A stretch of DNA of 64,000 bases from Stenotrophomonas sp. Iso1. GTDB lineage: Bacteria; Pseudomonadota; Gammaproteobacteria; Xanthomonadales; Xanthomonadaceae. This document shows, piece after piece, positions 41,698 through 50,893 of the stretch. The notes under the pieces are model-generated. The model saw only the letters and a program-made list of their open reading frames with translations. It ran no database searches and was not told the DNA's origin. The stretch is taken from positions 1 to 64,000 of the forward strand of contig NZ_JAODBT010000004.1 in NCBI RefSeq assembly GCF_027497995.1, written 5' to 3'. A program made the position numbers and the translations under genes. Numbering within the stretch: the first letter of the stretch is position 1; each line of letters begins with the position of its first letter.

Positions 41698-42675
41698 TTA
41701 GAGCTTATTTCTGTCGCCACCTTGCAAAATCCAGGCCGGTGGAGCCGTCGCCCCAGGCCTCGAAAATGAAACCTCACCCTGCGAAATCGCTTTAATAAAC
41801 GCAACCGGCCACTGATCCATCACCTCTGCCAGATAGGAAAGCGCAACAGCGCGATCCCTAATACGCCAATGCTCGAATGCCTTAGTACTTGGCGCGATTG
41901 GATCCCCAAGGTGGCGTCTCGACTTGTATCGTACCCCTTCAGCCAGACCGCCAAAGTGCTTGTTCGGATAGAGAATGCTGATCAAGAACCTTAGTCCTTG
42001 GGAGAACTCTAGTGGCGAGAGAGCCCTCCCCCCAATCATGCGAATATGCCCCGCACTACTGCAGGTTAGAGCTCGCTGCAGAGAACGGGCCTGCATGGTG
42101 ACAGGCAACTCCACCGCCGCCGCACGTAGCAGGTTGTAACCGCAGCCAGGGCAGGGCAATCGACCAGGATCTCCTAGGGCGATTCGGTGGAAAACAAAGG
42201 GCGCATCGCATTGCGGACATGCGTCTCGAAGCGGTAATTCATGCCGCGGGCAGTGCACCATCCAAGCCAGGCGCCAAACCAGCATTGCGCAGCCATATTC
42301 GGCCAAACAAAGCGGGCAATATGCCGAGCCGTGATGTCGGCGAACGCGGTGGTAGATGCCTGCCGGTGTGATCCAAGGCAGGACACTGCCGCCATATCCC
42401 GGAGCGAAAACGCGTCCTTCATAGCATCTGAGCACACTCTTGCGGAGATTTCGAAGCTTTATACGTGACTGATCTGAGGCCTCCGCCAGCAGACTTTCGG
42501 TTGCAAAGCGATCAATGTCCCGGGTCCATATCGGAACACCGCTAAAAGCACGCTGGGTGAAGCAGTGACCACTTAGACCATTAGCGAAAGCGCAGCGCGA
42601 GAGCCAAGACGAAAGGATCTCGCCGCGGCGTGGATGCGGATGCGCAACCCACTGCGGTTTGGTGCAAGGGCACAC
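41698..42675 (-). CDS. tniQ: TniQ/TnsD-family target selector
   Basis: 325 aa. The TniQ N-terminus is clear (HPHPRRGEILSSWLSRCAFAN), followed by zinc-binding Cys/His groups (CPLCLAEYG, VHCPRHE, CPQCDAPF, CPGCGYN). It is shorter than Tn7 TnsD (508 aa). TniQ proteins read the attachment site and recruit TnsC; as the only TniQ here it presumably recognises comM. It follows tnsC with no gap, at the end of the operon. Confidence 0.88.
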   Translation of the reverse strand: MCPCTKPQWVAHPHPRRGEILSSWLSRCAFANGLSGHCFTQRAFSGVPIWTRDIDRFATESLLAEASDQSRIKLRNLRKSVLRCYEGRVFAPGYGGSVLPWITPAGIYHRVRRHHGSAYCPLCLAEYGCAMLVWRLAWMVHCPRHELPLRDACPQCDAPFVFHRIALGDPGRLPCPGCGYNLLRAAAVELPVTMQARSLQRALTCSSAGHIRMIGGRALSPLEFSQGLRFLISILYPNKHFGGLAEGVRYKSRRHLGDPIAPSTKAFEHWRIRDRAVALSYLAEVMDQWPVAFIKAISQGEVSFSRPGATAPPAWILQGGDRNKL

Positions 42676-43572
42676 CTACCTGACCAAGCTTCGAATAGGG
42701 CGATCCTTGCGCCGGGAAGGCTTGATCCAATCCAAATTGCGGATGAGCTCCTCATCCAAGTGCTCCTTGCCAGTCTTTAGGGCCACGCCGACGGCCCTGC
42801 AGATCAAGTCGCGCGTCTCACCGATCAGTCCCTCGGACAGATCGTGGATTAGCCCTCCGAGCTCCCTAGACTGAAGCCTCGTTTTCTCTCTCAGTGGAAG
42901 TACAGACTCGAAGCTTGCCAAGAGCCGCTTGTACTCGCCGTCTCTCTTCCATGGATTGAGCCAGGTGGGTGAGAGACGATTGCTAAGTTGCTCATCTCGG
43001 CTCACTGCAACCTGCGCCTCGGCGGTGCCAAGCGTCACGATGGGGATCTGTAGCGTGTTGCTGAGATACTTGATGGTATCAATCAGGATTCTGCGCCGGT
43101 CATTGCGAGGCCCAAGAGTGTGCTGGAATTCGTCGATCATAAGCATACGACATTGCGCGACAGACAAATTTGCTCGCACCTGACGTGACTTCTCCGCAAC
43201 AGAATCCTTAGATCGGAGCGGTTGTCGGAGGCTCAGCAGAATTTCCTCATAGAGACGCATCTCATCAGGATTGGGCGGCATTTCGATGCGCACGACAGGC
43301 ACACGAACCGCCTCGCCGTCCGGATTGTCGTCCCATGGATGGCGACGTACAAATTCCCGGCCCAACGCCGTCTTGCCATTGTTTGAATCCCCAAGGATTT
43401 GTATTCCCGGCATCCGATGGCTGGGAGGATGTGCAAGCAAATCCTCCAGCTTCTCCAAGATGGCCTCCGCCTCGCCATAGGCAAACCAGCGCGGCTGAAG
43501 CATATAGCTCAACCGTTCCTGGGCACTCAGTGCGCGAATTGCAACCAGTTTGGACGTACCCTCTTCCATCAT
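42676..43572 (-). CDS. tniB: TnsC/TniB-type AAA+ transposition regulator
   Basis: 298 aa. Walker A is GDSNNGKTAL (Lys67) and Walker B MLMIDEFQHT (Asp147), with a sensor region IPIVTLGTAEAQ. It resembles TniB of Tn402/Tn5053 and TnsC of Tn7: an ATPase that forms filaments on target DNA and links the target selector to the transposase. Its start follows the tnsB stop without a gap, indicating coupling. Confidence 0.92.
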   Translation of the reverse strand: MMEEGTSKLVAIRALSAQERLSYMLQPRWFAYGEAEAILEKLEDLLAHPPSHRMPGIQILGDSNNGKTALGREFVRRHPWDDNPDGEAVRVPVVRIEMPPNPDEMRLYEEILLSLRQPLRSKDSVAEKSRQVRANLSVAQCRMLMIDEFQHTLGPRNDRRRILIDTIKYLSNTLQIPIVTLGTAEAQVAVSRDEQLSNRLSPTWLNPWKRDGEYKRLLASFESVLPLREKTRLQSRELGGLIHDLSEGLIGETRDLICRAVGVALKTGKEHLDEELIRNLDWIKPSRRKDRPIRSLVR

Positions 43573-45465
43573 TTATGCGGATCCTTCCATGTCGAAAGGA
43601 TCCAACTCTTCGTCGCCCCAGTCAGACTGCGTTGGTTCTGTTGGCAGGGAAATCAGGCTGACACCCTCCTGTGCAGATTCGTTCTGCTTAGTCCGCGTTC
43701 GTTGACGCTTCTTCTGTGCAGACTTTCGTGCCTTAACGCTAGTGCTCTGTGCTTGTTCGACCAACTTGTTCATCAGCTCGTAGGTTTCAAAGATCAGACA
43801 CTCATCCACCTCGTCCCTTCCCTCTTTCTTCAACTGCAACTTTACTTCTCGCAGCTCCCATACCGACATGCTCGGATGCGACAAATTGCGATAGGGGATC
43901 GGGTAATAGCGTTTCGTATCGGGGTCGAGGAAGTACACAATGCTGATATCCCGTGGATCCTGTCTGATAATGAACTTCTGTGGCTTCTTGGTTACAGGAT
44001 TCTTGCTCCTCACCCGGTTATCGAGCACCGGGTCGTAGTACTGGATACCGTCAATCTTCAAACCATACTGCTGCACCGTCCGCTCAATCATCGGCATGAA
44101 GTCGAGGCGCAGCTTAGCTGGGTCAGCCGGAGGTGGTGGGAGACCGCGGCCTGGTAGAAAACCGTCGCCTAGAAGCCCACTTTCATACATTCGGATAGGC
44201 GGGCGCTGAATGGCTGAGTGCTGCTTCTGGTGATAGACATTGCAAATGTATTCGGTCAGGTAGACCTCGAGCTCGGACAATGTCAGAACAGCTTCCTGAT
44301 GCGGCGCATACTCCCCACGCTTGGCGATGCTGGAGAAGGTCGTTCCTGGAAGAGCATGCATCTCAGTGTTGAATGTGCCAATCAATCGCTCAATATGACC
44401 ACCCCAGTTCGGTGTCTTGACTTTGCGCCACTCCACCCGAAACCGATGCTGTTCGGCCGCCCGGGTAATCATTGAGCTGCGGAACTCTTTTCCGTTGTCG
44501 GCATGGACAGTGTTGGGCTTACCGAATACCGGCCAAGTGGCAGCCACCTGAAGCGCTGCCAACCAACCCTCCTTTGGCAGAATGGCATGAACAAGACACA
44601 TTCCGACGGACGTTTCACTCGGCGGATCCAGGGAAAGATAGAAACCGGCGATACATCGCGAATAGACATCTATCGCTACCGTTAACCAAGGGCGGCCAAC
44701 ATGTCGCCGATGCACGTCATCAACGATCACAACATCCAAAGGCGTATGGTCGATCTGCCAGACGGCCCCTGGGTAGTCCGCATTGGGAAATCTACCCGGC
44801 CTCGGCGCGTATTTATCATCAGCAGCTTTACGCCCTTGCCGCCGCTCCACGACTAGCTTGTCGGAAAGCTGGGCGATTCTGCGTCGAACAGTGCTCTCAT
44901 GCGGCGGGGGTAGCTTGGATCGCCTACACCTCATCTGAATATCCCGCATCAACATTACGACGCTGATTCGCTGCTTAGCGAGGTATCGTTCACTAATCGC
45001 GTCGGAGATGATCGCGTCGGTGAAGCTGTCGATACGCGACTTCCCCCGACCACCATCCTTCTTTGCTGGCGCAAGGCTGGCAACGTTACCTGTGTTCTTG
45101 AGCATATTGACCCAGCGATACACAGTCGCGACGTGTACGCCTAAGCGGATCCCTATTTCCTCTGCATCGTTCCTACTAGTGGATCCTGATTGCAGCAGTG
45201 GAGCAAGCTCGGCAGCTCTCGTTTGGGCAACATCCCAGTCCTGCTCGGACAATCCTTCAAATCCGGAACTACTGGAGACCTCGTCATTCTTCTTTTGAAG
45301 AGAATCCAGTACTGCGGAGATAGCCAAGCGAGATCGATCGCCCGTATCGCAGTCAACAGCAAGGACAGAGTAGAGGTCGATGTATCGCAAGATAGCGTAG
45401 CTTCGCCCATCGACAGTTACTTCCGCGCCGACAGCGATCGGGTTATAGCCAGCTGCTTCACTCAT
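43573..45465 (-). CDS. tniA: TnsB/TniA-type DDE transposase
   Basis: 630 aa. HTH domains occupy roughly residues 70-220 (LGVHVATVYRWVNML and the following basic region). The DDE catalytic core is Asp239 (WQIDHT), Asp323 (VHADNGKEF) and Glu359 (GHIERLIG), with the D-35-E spacing of the Mu/Tn7/retroviral class. The C-terminal tail is charged and likely contacts TnsC. It overlaps tnsA by 8 bp. It cuts and joins the 3' ends. Confidence 0.95.
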   Translation of the reverse strand: MSEAAGYNPIAVGAEVTVDGRSYAILRYIDLYSVLAVDCDTGDRSRLAISAVLDSLQKKNDEVSSSSGFEGLSEQDWDVAQTRAAELAPLLQSGSTSRNDAEEIGIRLGVHVATVYRWVNMLKNTGNVASLAPAKKDGGRGKSRIDSFTDAIISDAISERYLAKQRISVVMLMRDIQMRCRRSKLPPPHESTVRRRIAQLSDKLVVERRQGRKAADDKYAPRPGRFPNADYPGAVWQIDHTPLDVVIVDDVHRRHVGRPWLTVAIDVYSRCIAGFYLSLDPPSETSVGMCLVHAILPKEGWLAALQVAATWPVFGKPNTVHADNGKEFRSSMITRAAEQHRFRVEWRKVKTPNWGGHIERLIGTFNTEMHALPGTTFSSIAKRGEYAPHQEAVLTLSELEVYLTEYICNVYHQKQHSAIQRPPIRMYESGLLGDGFLPGRGLPPPPADPAKLRLDFMPMIERTVQQYGLKIDGIQYYDPVLDNRVRSKNPVTKKPQKFIIRQDPRDISIVYFLDPDTKRYYPIPYRNLSHPSMSVWELREVKLQLKKEGRDEVDECLIFETYELMNKLVEQAQSTSVKARKSAQKKRQRTRTKQNESAQEGVSLISLPTEPTQSDWGDEELDPFDMEGSA

Positions 45466-46216
45466 GGAGCCATATCTCGGAGTTCATATTCAACGGGCAT
45501 GTCAGGTCGGTATGCACGTAGCGGCATGCAACCAGATTCCACAGCGTAGTCAGAAGACGCGCCTGTTCCCAACGATCAGAGGAGCTCGCCTGCAGCAACG
45601 CCGTCGGTGTCGTAGGCCCCAGTCGCCTGAGACCCGCCTCGAGCAGCACCGTACCGATGTCATCAGGTTCGTCATAGATATAGGGGAGAAGGAACTTCGC
45701 GTTCCAAAGGAGCCCGCCATCTCGAATCTCGCGTTCGGTGATGATCTTGAACTCCCATCCAAATTCCTTGGCATAGCGACGTGCAGCCTGAAAACGAGGC
45801 TTATAGTCATTCCAGCGCAGCCGAAGCTCCTCGCGGTATTTCACCTCATACAGAATTCGGCGAGGATCTCCGCCATTGGTGCCGGGATAGAACGACACCA
45901 ATACATCCGGGACATAGTCAGTCCCCGTCTTCTCAACAGGTAGGCGTACAGGCTGTGGATCCCAGCGTTGAACGTCCGGATTGAACTCCAGAAGGACGAA
46001 GAAGTCTCTTTCCAGAGAGGACTCGAACCTAGCAATTTCGTCATCGGGGAGCTTGGCTCCGGGCATCAACCCAGCCAAGGCGCGCCGCCCGAGACCGATT
46101 TTTCGTACTGGAGGCAAGGCTCGTGGGAATCCAGTCGCATCACTAAGCTGAATACTACATCCAGTCGCACGCTCTTTGCTGGCCGTTCGCATCATCTGTG
46201 ACACGCACCCATCCAT
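45458..46216 (-). CDS. tnsA: TnsA-type endonuclease
   Basis: 252 aa. A restriction-endonuclease-like fold: Glu in FESSLERDFF, Asp104 in DYVPDVLVSF and Glu124-x-Lys126 in LYEVKYREE. TnsA cleaves the 5' ends of the transposon, making transposition cut-and-paste. The C-terminal helical part resembles the TnsA C-terminal domain. The start could be ATG 46216, 46195 or 46192. Its 5' part overlaps the right-end TnsB-site candidates, so the coding sequence and transposon end share DNA. Confidence 0.92.
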   Translation of the reverse strand: MDGCVSQMMRTASKERATGCSIQLSDATGFPRALPPVRKIGLGRRALAGLMPGAKLPDDEIARFESSLERDFFVLLEFNPDVQRWDPQPVRLPVEKTGTDYVPDVLVSFYPGTNGGDPRRILYEVKYREELRLRWNDYKPRFQAARRYAKEFGWEFKIITEREIRDGGLLWNAKFLLPYIYDEPDDIGTVLLEAGLRRLGPTTPTALLQASSSDRWEQARLLTTLWNLVACRYVHTDLTCPLNMNSEIWLHE

Positions 46217-46250
46217 TCAATCCGTTGAAGCTGGGCGCAACAGTCGCACC
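46132..46250 (-). promoter_or_regulatory. Three TnsB-binding site candidates in the right end
   Basis: CAGTCGCAT at 46132-46140, CAGTCGCAC at 46162-46170 and CAGTCGCAC at 46241-46249; each reads (A/G)TGCGACTG on the minus strand. The first two lie inside tnsA. The set matches the single site of the left end, giving the left/right asymmetry typical of Tn7-like elements. Functional assignment is inference. Confidence 0.6.
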
Positions 46251-46267
46251 TACTTGGAAAGTTGTCA
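46251..46267 (-). repeat. Transposon right terminal inverted repeat
   Basis: On the minus strand TGACAACTTTCCAAGTA, 15/17 identical with the left end. It is followed on the plus strand by the GTCGG duplication. Confidence 0.93.
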
Positions 46268-46945
46268 GTCGGGGGCGGTTCGCATCCGCGCCCCGGGGAG
46301 ATTTCGCTGGCGCACAACGGCGTCCTATTTCTTGACGAACTGCCGGAATGGAACAGGCACGCATTGGAAGTACTGCGCGAGCCGCTGGAGTCCGGCACCG
46401 TCACCATTTCCCGGGCCGCACGCAGCATCGAGTTCCCGGCACGGTTCCAATTGGTCGCGGCAATGAACCCGTGCCCCTGCGGCTGGGCCGGCGACAGCAG
46501 CGGCCGGTGCCGCTGTTCGCTCGATGCCATCAGCCGCTACCGCGCCAGGATTTCCGGGCCGTTGCTCGACCGCATCGACCTGCACCTGCAGGTACCCCGG
46601 CTGGCGCCGGCGGCGCTGCGTGGCGACGCGCCCGACGGGGAAAGCAGCGCCTGCGTGCGTGAGCGGGTGGCGCAGGCTCGCACACGGCAGCTACAACGCG
46701 CTGGCACCGCCAATGCCCATCTCACTCAGGCGCAGACGCTGCGCGACTGCCGCTTGTCCTCGGCCGACCACGACCTGCTGGAGCAGGCCATGGATCGCCT
46801 GCAGCTCTCGGCCCGCTCGATGCACCGCATCCTGCGCGTGGCGCGCACCATCGCCGATCTTGCCGGTGCCGCCGACATCCAGCGCAGTCATCTGACTGAA
46901 GCCATCGGCTACCGCCAACTGGATCGCAGCCCGCAAGACCATTGA
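46268..46945 (+). pseudogene. comM: comM (yifB) 3' part
   Basis: Begins with the second GTCGG (46268-46272) and continues VGGGSHPRPGEISLAHNGVL then FLDELPEWNRHALE (Walker B) and ESGTVTISRAARSIEFPARF, to the C-terminal helical domain (LSARSMHRILRVARTIADLA). It supplies the second half of the ATPase module. No promoter or start for it is visible, so it is probably silent. All residues needed for a functional ComM are present across the two fragments. Confidence 0.94.
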
Positions 46946-47026
46946 AGTGCATCATCGGCACATTGCCAGCCAAAGCAGGCATCTGCGCATGGGGCGAAGA
47001 TGCGGCATAGGCACAAGGGCCCTGCC

Positions 47027-48553
47027 ATGGAACGCATCGAACGTCCGTACTTCCCGATCATCTATGTCCGCGGCTACGCGCTGACCCGCGATGAAATTGT
47101 CGAAACCACGTCCACGCCGTTCATGGGCTTTGAGGCGGGCTCGACCAAGATGCGTCAGGCGCAGGATGGCTCCATCGTGAAGTTCGTGTTCGAGTCGCCG
47201 CTGGTGCGCTTGATGAAGGACCACAACTACCGCGATGTGTACGAATTTGGGGCCGAGCGGCGCAGTCGCATCTCGCCGCGCTGCATCGTCATCCACCGTT
47301 ACTACGACCCGGCCGACCCTGCATTCGGTGACGGCAAAACCCCTTCCATCACCGATGCAGCGGCCAGCCTGGGCCGGCGTATTCTGGAACTGCGCGACAG
47401 CATCTGCGGCAACAACGCCGCCATGCGCAAGGAATTCCGCGTTTACCTGGTGGCGCATTCGATGGGCGGCCTGATCTGCCGCTGCCTGCTGCAGAATCCT
47501 GACGTGGGCACCGCCGAAACACGGGCGATGGTGGACAAGGTCTTCACCTACGCTACTCCGCACAACGGCATCGACGTGGGCGGCATCAACGTGCCCAACC
47601 TACTGTCGATCAATGACATGAACAACTTCAACCGCACCACCATGGGCAAGTACCTGAAGGTGCCCAAAGACAAGGTCAACACGCTGGGCGATTCAGGCTT
47701 CCCGCCGGAGCGCATGTTCTGCTTGATCGGCACCAACAGCCGCGACTACGCCGCAGCGCATGGCTTGTCCTCATTCGCGGTGGGTTCGCTGAGCGATGGC
47801 CTGGTGCGCATTGCCAATGCTTACGTGGAAGGCGCGCCGCGTGCCTTCGTCAACCGCAGCCACAGTGGTTACTTCGGCATCGTCAACTCCGAGGAGGGCT
47901 ACCAGAATCTGGTGCGCTTCCTGTTTGGCGATACCTGCGCCACCGCGCAGCTGGACATCAAAGCGCTGCCATTTCCACCTGAGATTGAAGCAGCACGCAA
48001 GCGCGGGAAAAAGATCGAGTCGTCGTACTACATCGAAGCCACGGTGGCCCCTCGTGGCGCCTATACCTACGAGCTCACCTCACGCACCGAAGCCAACCAG
48101 TGTGCGATCCGCCGTGAGTACAACGACATGTTCAACGCCGACGGCAGCGTCCGCCCACAGGCACGCGCACCGGTACTGTTCTCAGTGTTCCTGGACAGCA
48201 GCCGGATCATGTCCGGCAGTGAGATCGCCTTCTCCATCAACCTTGCCGTGACCAATGCCGGCTACCAGGTCGATGGCGCGTTGTTCCTCAAGAACCACAT
48301 CCCGGGTGAACATCTGTTCCGCAATACGCTGGTGCTGTTCGCCCGGCCCGCCGAAGATGGTAGCTGGCGGTTGCGCTATGTCTGGAGTGATGACCAATGG
48401 GCAGGCGGCCCCAAGAACGAAGCAGAATTGGATGTCGCTCGCAACACCGCCATCGGCATCGCCCAGCAGGCACCGAATGTGTTCACCGTGGCGTTGCGTT
48501 CCGACAAGGGCTTCGAGGCCGAGCTGAAACTTTCGCTGTCGGAGTGGGCATAA
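47027..48553 (+). CDS. Alpha/beta-hydrolase of lipase type
   Basis: 508 aa from ATG 47027; a frame beginning at 47000 is also open. The N-terminus YFPIIYVRGYALTRDEIVE is like class I/PGAP1-type lipases with an oxyanion-hole loop. The nucleophile elbow is AHSMGG (YLVAHSMGGLICRCLLQNP). A likely acid and His lie in GSLSDGLVRI and RSHSGYFGI. The C-terminal ~170 residues form a separate, probably beta-rich domain of unknown role. No signal peptide is seen, so a cytoplasmic or otherwise exported enzyme is possible. Monocistronic by spacing. Confidence 0.75.
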   Translation: MERIERPYFPIIYVRGYALTRDEIVETTSTPFMGFEAGSTKMRQAQDGSIVKFVFESPLVRLMKDHNYRDVYEFGAERRSRISPRCIVIHRYYDPADPAFGDGKTPSITDAAASLGRRILELRDSICGNNAAMRKEFRVYLVAHSMGGLICRCLLQNPDVGTAETRAMVDKVFTYATPHNGIDVGGINVPNLLSINDMNNFNRTTMGKYLKVPKDKVNTLGDSGFPPERMFCLIGTNSRDYAAAHGLSSFAVGSLSDGLVRIANAYVEGAPRAFVNRSHSGYFGIVNSEEGYQNLVRFLFGDTCATAQLDIKALPFPPEIEAARKRGKKIESSYYIEATVAPRGAYTYELTSRTEANQCAIRREYNDMFNADGSVRPQARAPVLFSVFLDSSRIMSGSEIAFSINLAVTNAGYQVDGALFLKNHIPGEHLFRNTLVLFARPAEDGSWRLRYVWSDDQWAGGPKNEAELDVARNTAIGIAQQAPNVFTVALRSDKGFEAELKLSLSEWA

Positions 48554-48562
48554 GCACCTCGC

Positions 48563-50026
48563 TCAGGTCGCCCACTCCGGTGGTGTGAACAAGCCCGTGC
48601 GCAGCGGTGATACCGCATGGCTGGACGCCTGGTCCAACTCCTGCCGCAGGCTACTGACGAACAACGGATCGCTCAGGTAGGCCACATTCAAGCGCGTCCA
48701 GGGCGAAATCCGCTCGGTATTCAAGTGGAAGAACGCGCCCGGTGCCAACACCACGCCGCGCGCCAACATACGGATGGTGAGCAGGCGTGTGTCGGTGACG
48801 CCAGGAAAACGTGCCCACAGGTACAGGCTCTGTTCGGGCGTGGCATACACCGTCGCATCGAATTGTCGTAGCGATTCCAAGCCTGCCTGCGTGGCCACGC
48901 GCAGGCGATCCTGCAGCCGTTTGATGTGCCTCAGGAAATTACCTTCGCGAAGAATGGCCTCCAGCACACGCTCGGAATACTCGCTGCCGCCGAAATGCAG
49001 CAGCATCTTCACGTCGGCCAGCTCTTCGGCACGCGCGCTTTCCGCGGCGATGAAGCCAATCCGCAGTGCGGCCGAAATCGATTTGGAAAAGCTGCCGATG
49101 TAGATGGTGTTCTTGAGCTGGGTGAGCGCCGATACACGCGGCGTTGAGTTTCCCTTGAAGTCGGCCAGTGAATCGTTCTCCACGATCAAAAGGTCGTACT
49201 TTTGCGCCAGCTGCACCAGCCGCTGCGCAACCGCATCAGAGATATCCGTGCCGGTAGGGTTATGCCCAGCGGACTGCATGAAGAACACGCGCGCCTTGGT
49301 CTGCTGTATGGCCACTTCCAGCGCGACAAGATCCGGCCCGTCCACCAAGCGCGGTATCGCGATCGGAATGGCCCCGTGCATGCGCAGCTTGCCGAACAAC
49401 GGGTAGTAGCCCGGGTCTTCCACCAACACGGAATCACCGGGTCGAACGTGGCAACGCGTGACCAGATCAAGCGCATGGTTGGCGCCAAACGTGGTGACCA
49501 ATTGCCGTGGTCCCGCCTCGATGCCGTACCCGGCCAGGCGCCGGACCAGATGCTGGCGTAGCGGCAGATAGCCATAGCGATTGCCATACCGGAACAGGCT
49601 GCCCACACCCGAGCGCGTGATCTGCCGATGGAAGCGATCCAGTCGCATGTCCATCAACCACTCCACCGGCGGGAAACCCTCACCAAGGTTCGAGCTCCCC
49701 GGATCGCGCAATGCCTGTTGCCGCATCAGCCAGATCGTATCGATCGCTCGGCCGTAGCCAACAGGTTCGTCGTCATCTTCGCGTTCGACTTGGGCATCCA
49801 TTCCCCGAACAAAAAAACCCTTCCCGTGCTGTGCATGCACCATCGCGCGCTCACTCAATAAATCGAACGCGGCAATCACGGTGTTCTTTGAGTAGCCGTT
49901 CAAACGCGCGTACTCACGTAACGAGGGGAGCTTGTCACCCGCTTTGAGAACACCGGCCAATATCTGGCGACCGATATCTGTAGCGACCTTCTCAGCCAAT
50001 GAAATGGGATGGGATGTTAGGGCCAT
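48563..50026 (-). CDS. MocR-type (GntR-HTH plus aminotransferase domain) regulator
   Basis: 487 aa from ATG 50026; the frame is open to 50149. The N-terminal GntR winged helix (GDKLPSLREYARLNGYSKNT then VIAAFDLL) is joined to a fold-type I PLP domain with the Lys region in IYIGSFSKSISAALRIGF and NPTG in the substrate loop. MocR/PdxR proteins use PLP or amino acid ligands to control a divergent target gene. The divergent neighbour is the HMG-CoA-lyase-like gene, the natural target candidate. An 8-bp palindromic operator candidate lies at 50162-50186. Confidence 0.88.
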   Translation of the reverse strand: MALTSHPISLAEKVATDIGRQILAGVLKAGDKLPSLREYARLNGYSKNTVIAAFDLLSERAMVHAQHGKGFFVRGMDAQVEREDDDEPVGYGRAIDTIWLMRQQALRDPGSSNLGEGFPPVEWLMDMRLDRFHRQITRSGVGSLFRYGNRYGYLPLRQHLVRRLAGYGIEAGPRQLVTTFGANHALDLVTRCHVRPGDSVLVEDPGYYPLFGKLRMHGAIPIAIPRLVDGPDLVALEVAIQQTKARVFFMQSAGHNPTGTDISDAVAQRLVQLAQKYDLLIVENDSLADFKGNSTPRVSALTQLKNTIYIGSFSKSISAALRIGFIAAESARAEELADVKMLLHFGGSEYSERVLEAILREGNFLRHIKRLQDRLRVATQAGLESLRQFDATVYATPEQSLYLWARFPGVTDTRLLTIRMLARGVVLAPGAFFHLNTERISPWTRLNVAYLSDPLFVSSLRQELDQASSHAVSPLRTGLFTPPEWAT

Positions 50027-50161
50027 GGCTTTCCGAAACGGAGGGACATCAAGAGATCGAAACGGCTCACCAAAAGCGGCTTTGCATTCCGGCGTAGACG
50101 CATTCTGTACAAACAGATCCCGGTCGGGAGGCGTTTGCTGCGCGTGCAAACACTGTCTTTA

Positions 50162-50186
50162 AAAACTGTACCTAGTTCACAGTTTT
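50162..50186. promoter_or_regulatory. Operator candidate AAAACTGT-N9-ACAGTTTT
   Basis: A perfect 8-bp inverted repeat with a 9-bp spacer, 136 bp upstream of the MocR ATG (13 bp upstream of the longer open frame). GntR-family proteins bind such palindromes. It may mediate autoregulation or control of the divergent gene. Confidence 0.5.
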
Positions 50187-50893
50187 GCACAGGAAGAAGA
50201 TCCACGCAGTGATGAAAAAAACGGTCATTTCCTGTCAAGAATGGTCACCATGTTTCATAAATTTAAGCACCTTATTTCACGCATGCTTCACCCATGAACA
50301 CCGTCAAGAATTCGCACTCACCATCATTGTTGAACGGAAGTGCGCAGCGGCATGAAATGCCTGAAAAAAAGCACTTTTTGCGCCATTCAATATGTTCAAC
50401 AAGAAGCGCTTTCCGCTTCGCGATGGCGCCTGGTATCCATGCGCTAGAACGCGACGTACTCCTGTCACCAGCCTTCAATGATCTGATTGAATTTTCCGAT
50501 ACACATCGCATTTCCAGGCAACAAAAAGCCATGGCGAATTCGTCACCTCATCCATGGGTCCACTGGCTTGGGTACAGATGCCGGTGACGGCGTTTTCGGA
50601 TCCATTGATGGCGAACGAATCTCTTCTGCGTGCACGAGAAAAACTGATGCGGTTTGCGAAAGCCCTTCCTTCCACGGACGCCACTCGCTGCAGCAACATC
50701 GAGACCTAGGTTTCCGATCTCGCGGTTGATTCGCCAGTACTGGCGATGCACTTTTTGCTTGGACACTACGCACGCTGACTTTCGAAACGCTGCAATGCAC
50801 TTCAATTTCTGCATCGCCAGCGACGCCCAGTATCAACATCGCCGACATCGACAAGGTCCGTCGATATGTTCATCGACACCGACGCAAAGGGAA
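50187..50893. other. Long intergenic region upstream of the HMG-CoA-lyase-like gene
   Basis: About 700 bp with only short unconvincing frames. It probably holds the divergent promoters of the MocR and lyase-like genes. A/T content is higher than in the coding flanks. I see no RNA gene or mobile remnant here. Confidence 0.5.

Larger units (their letters stand above)
32748..46267. mobile_element. 13.5-kb Tn7-like transposon inserted in comM
   Basis: 13,520 bp bounded by TGACAA inverted ends and GTCGG duplications. From right to left it carries tnsA, tnsB/tniA, tnsC/tniB and tniQ (one minus-strand operon starting at the right end) and a convergent TnsE-like gene. The cargo is a receiver/GHKL operon, a methyltransferase with an HTH gene, and an IS3-family remnant next to the left end. 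G+C content and codon use of the cargo are visibly lower than in the flanks. comM is also the known target of the Tn6022/AbaR family in Acinetobacter, which uses a related gene set; this element has different cargo. Confidence 0.95.

Noticed and set aside
50294..50587. A 97-aa frame in the MocR/lyase intergenic region
   Set aside because: No ribosome binding site, no domain and low-complexity basic composition. Treated as non-coding.
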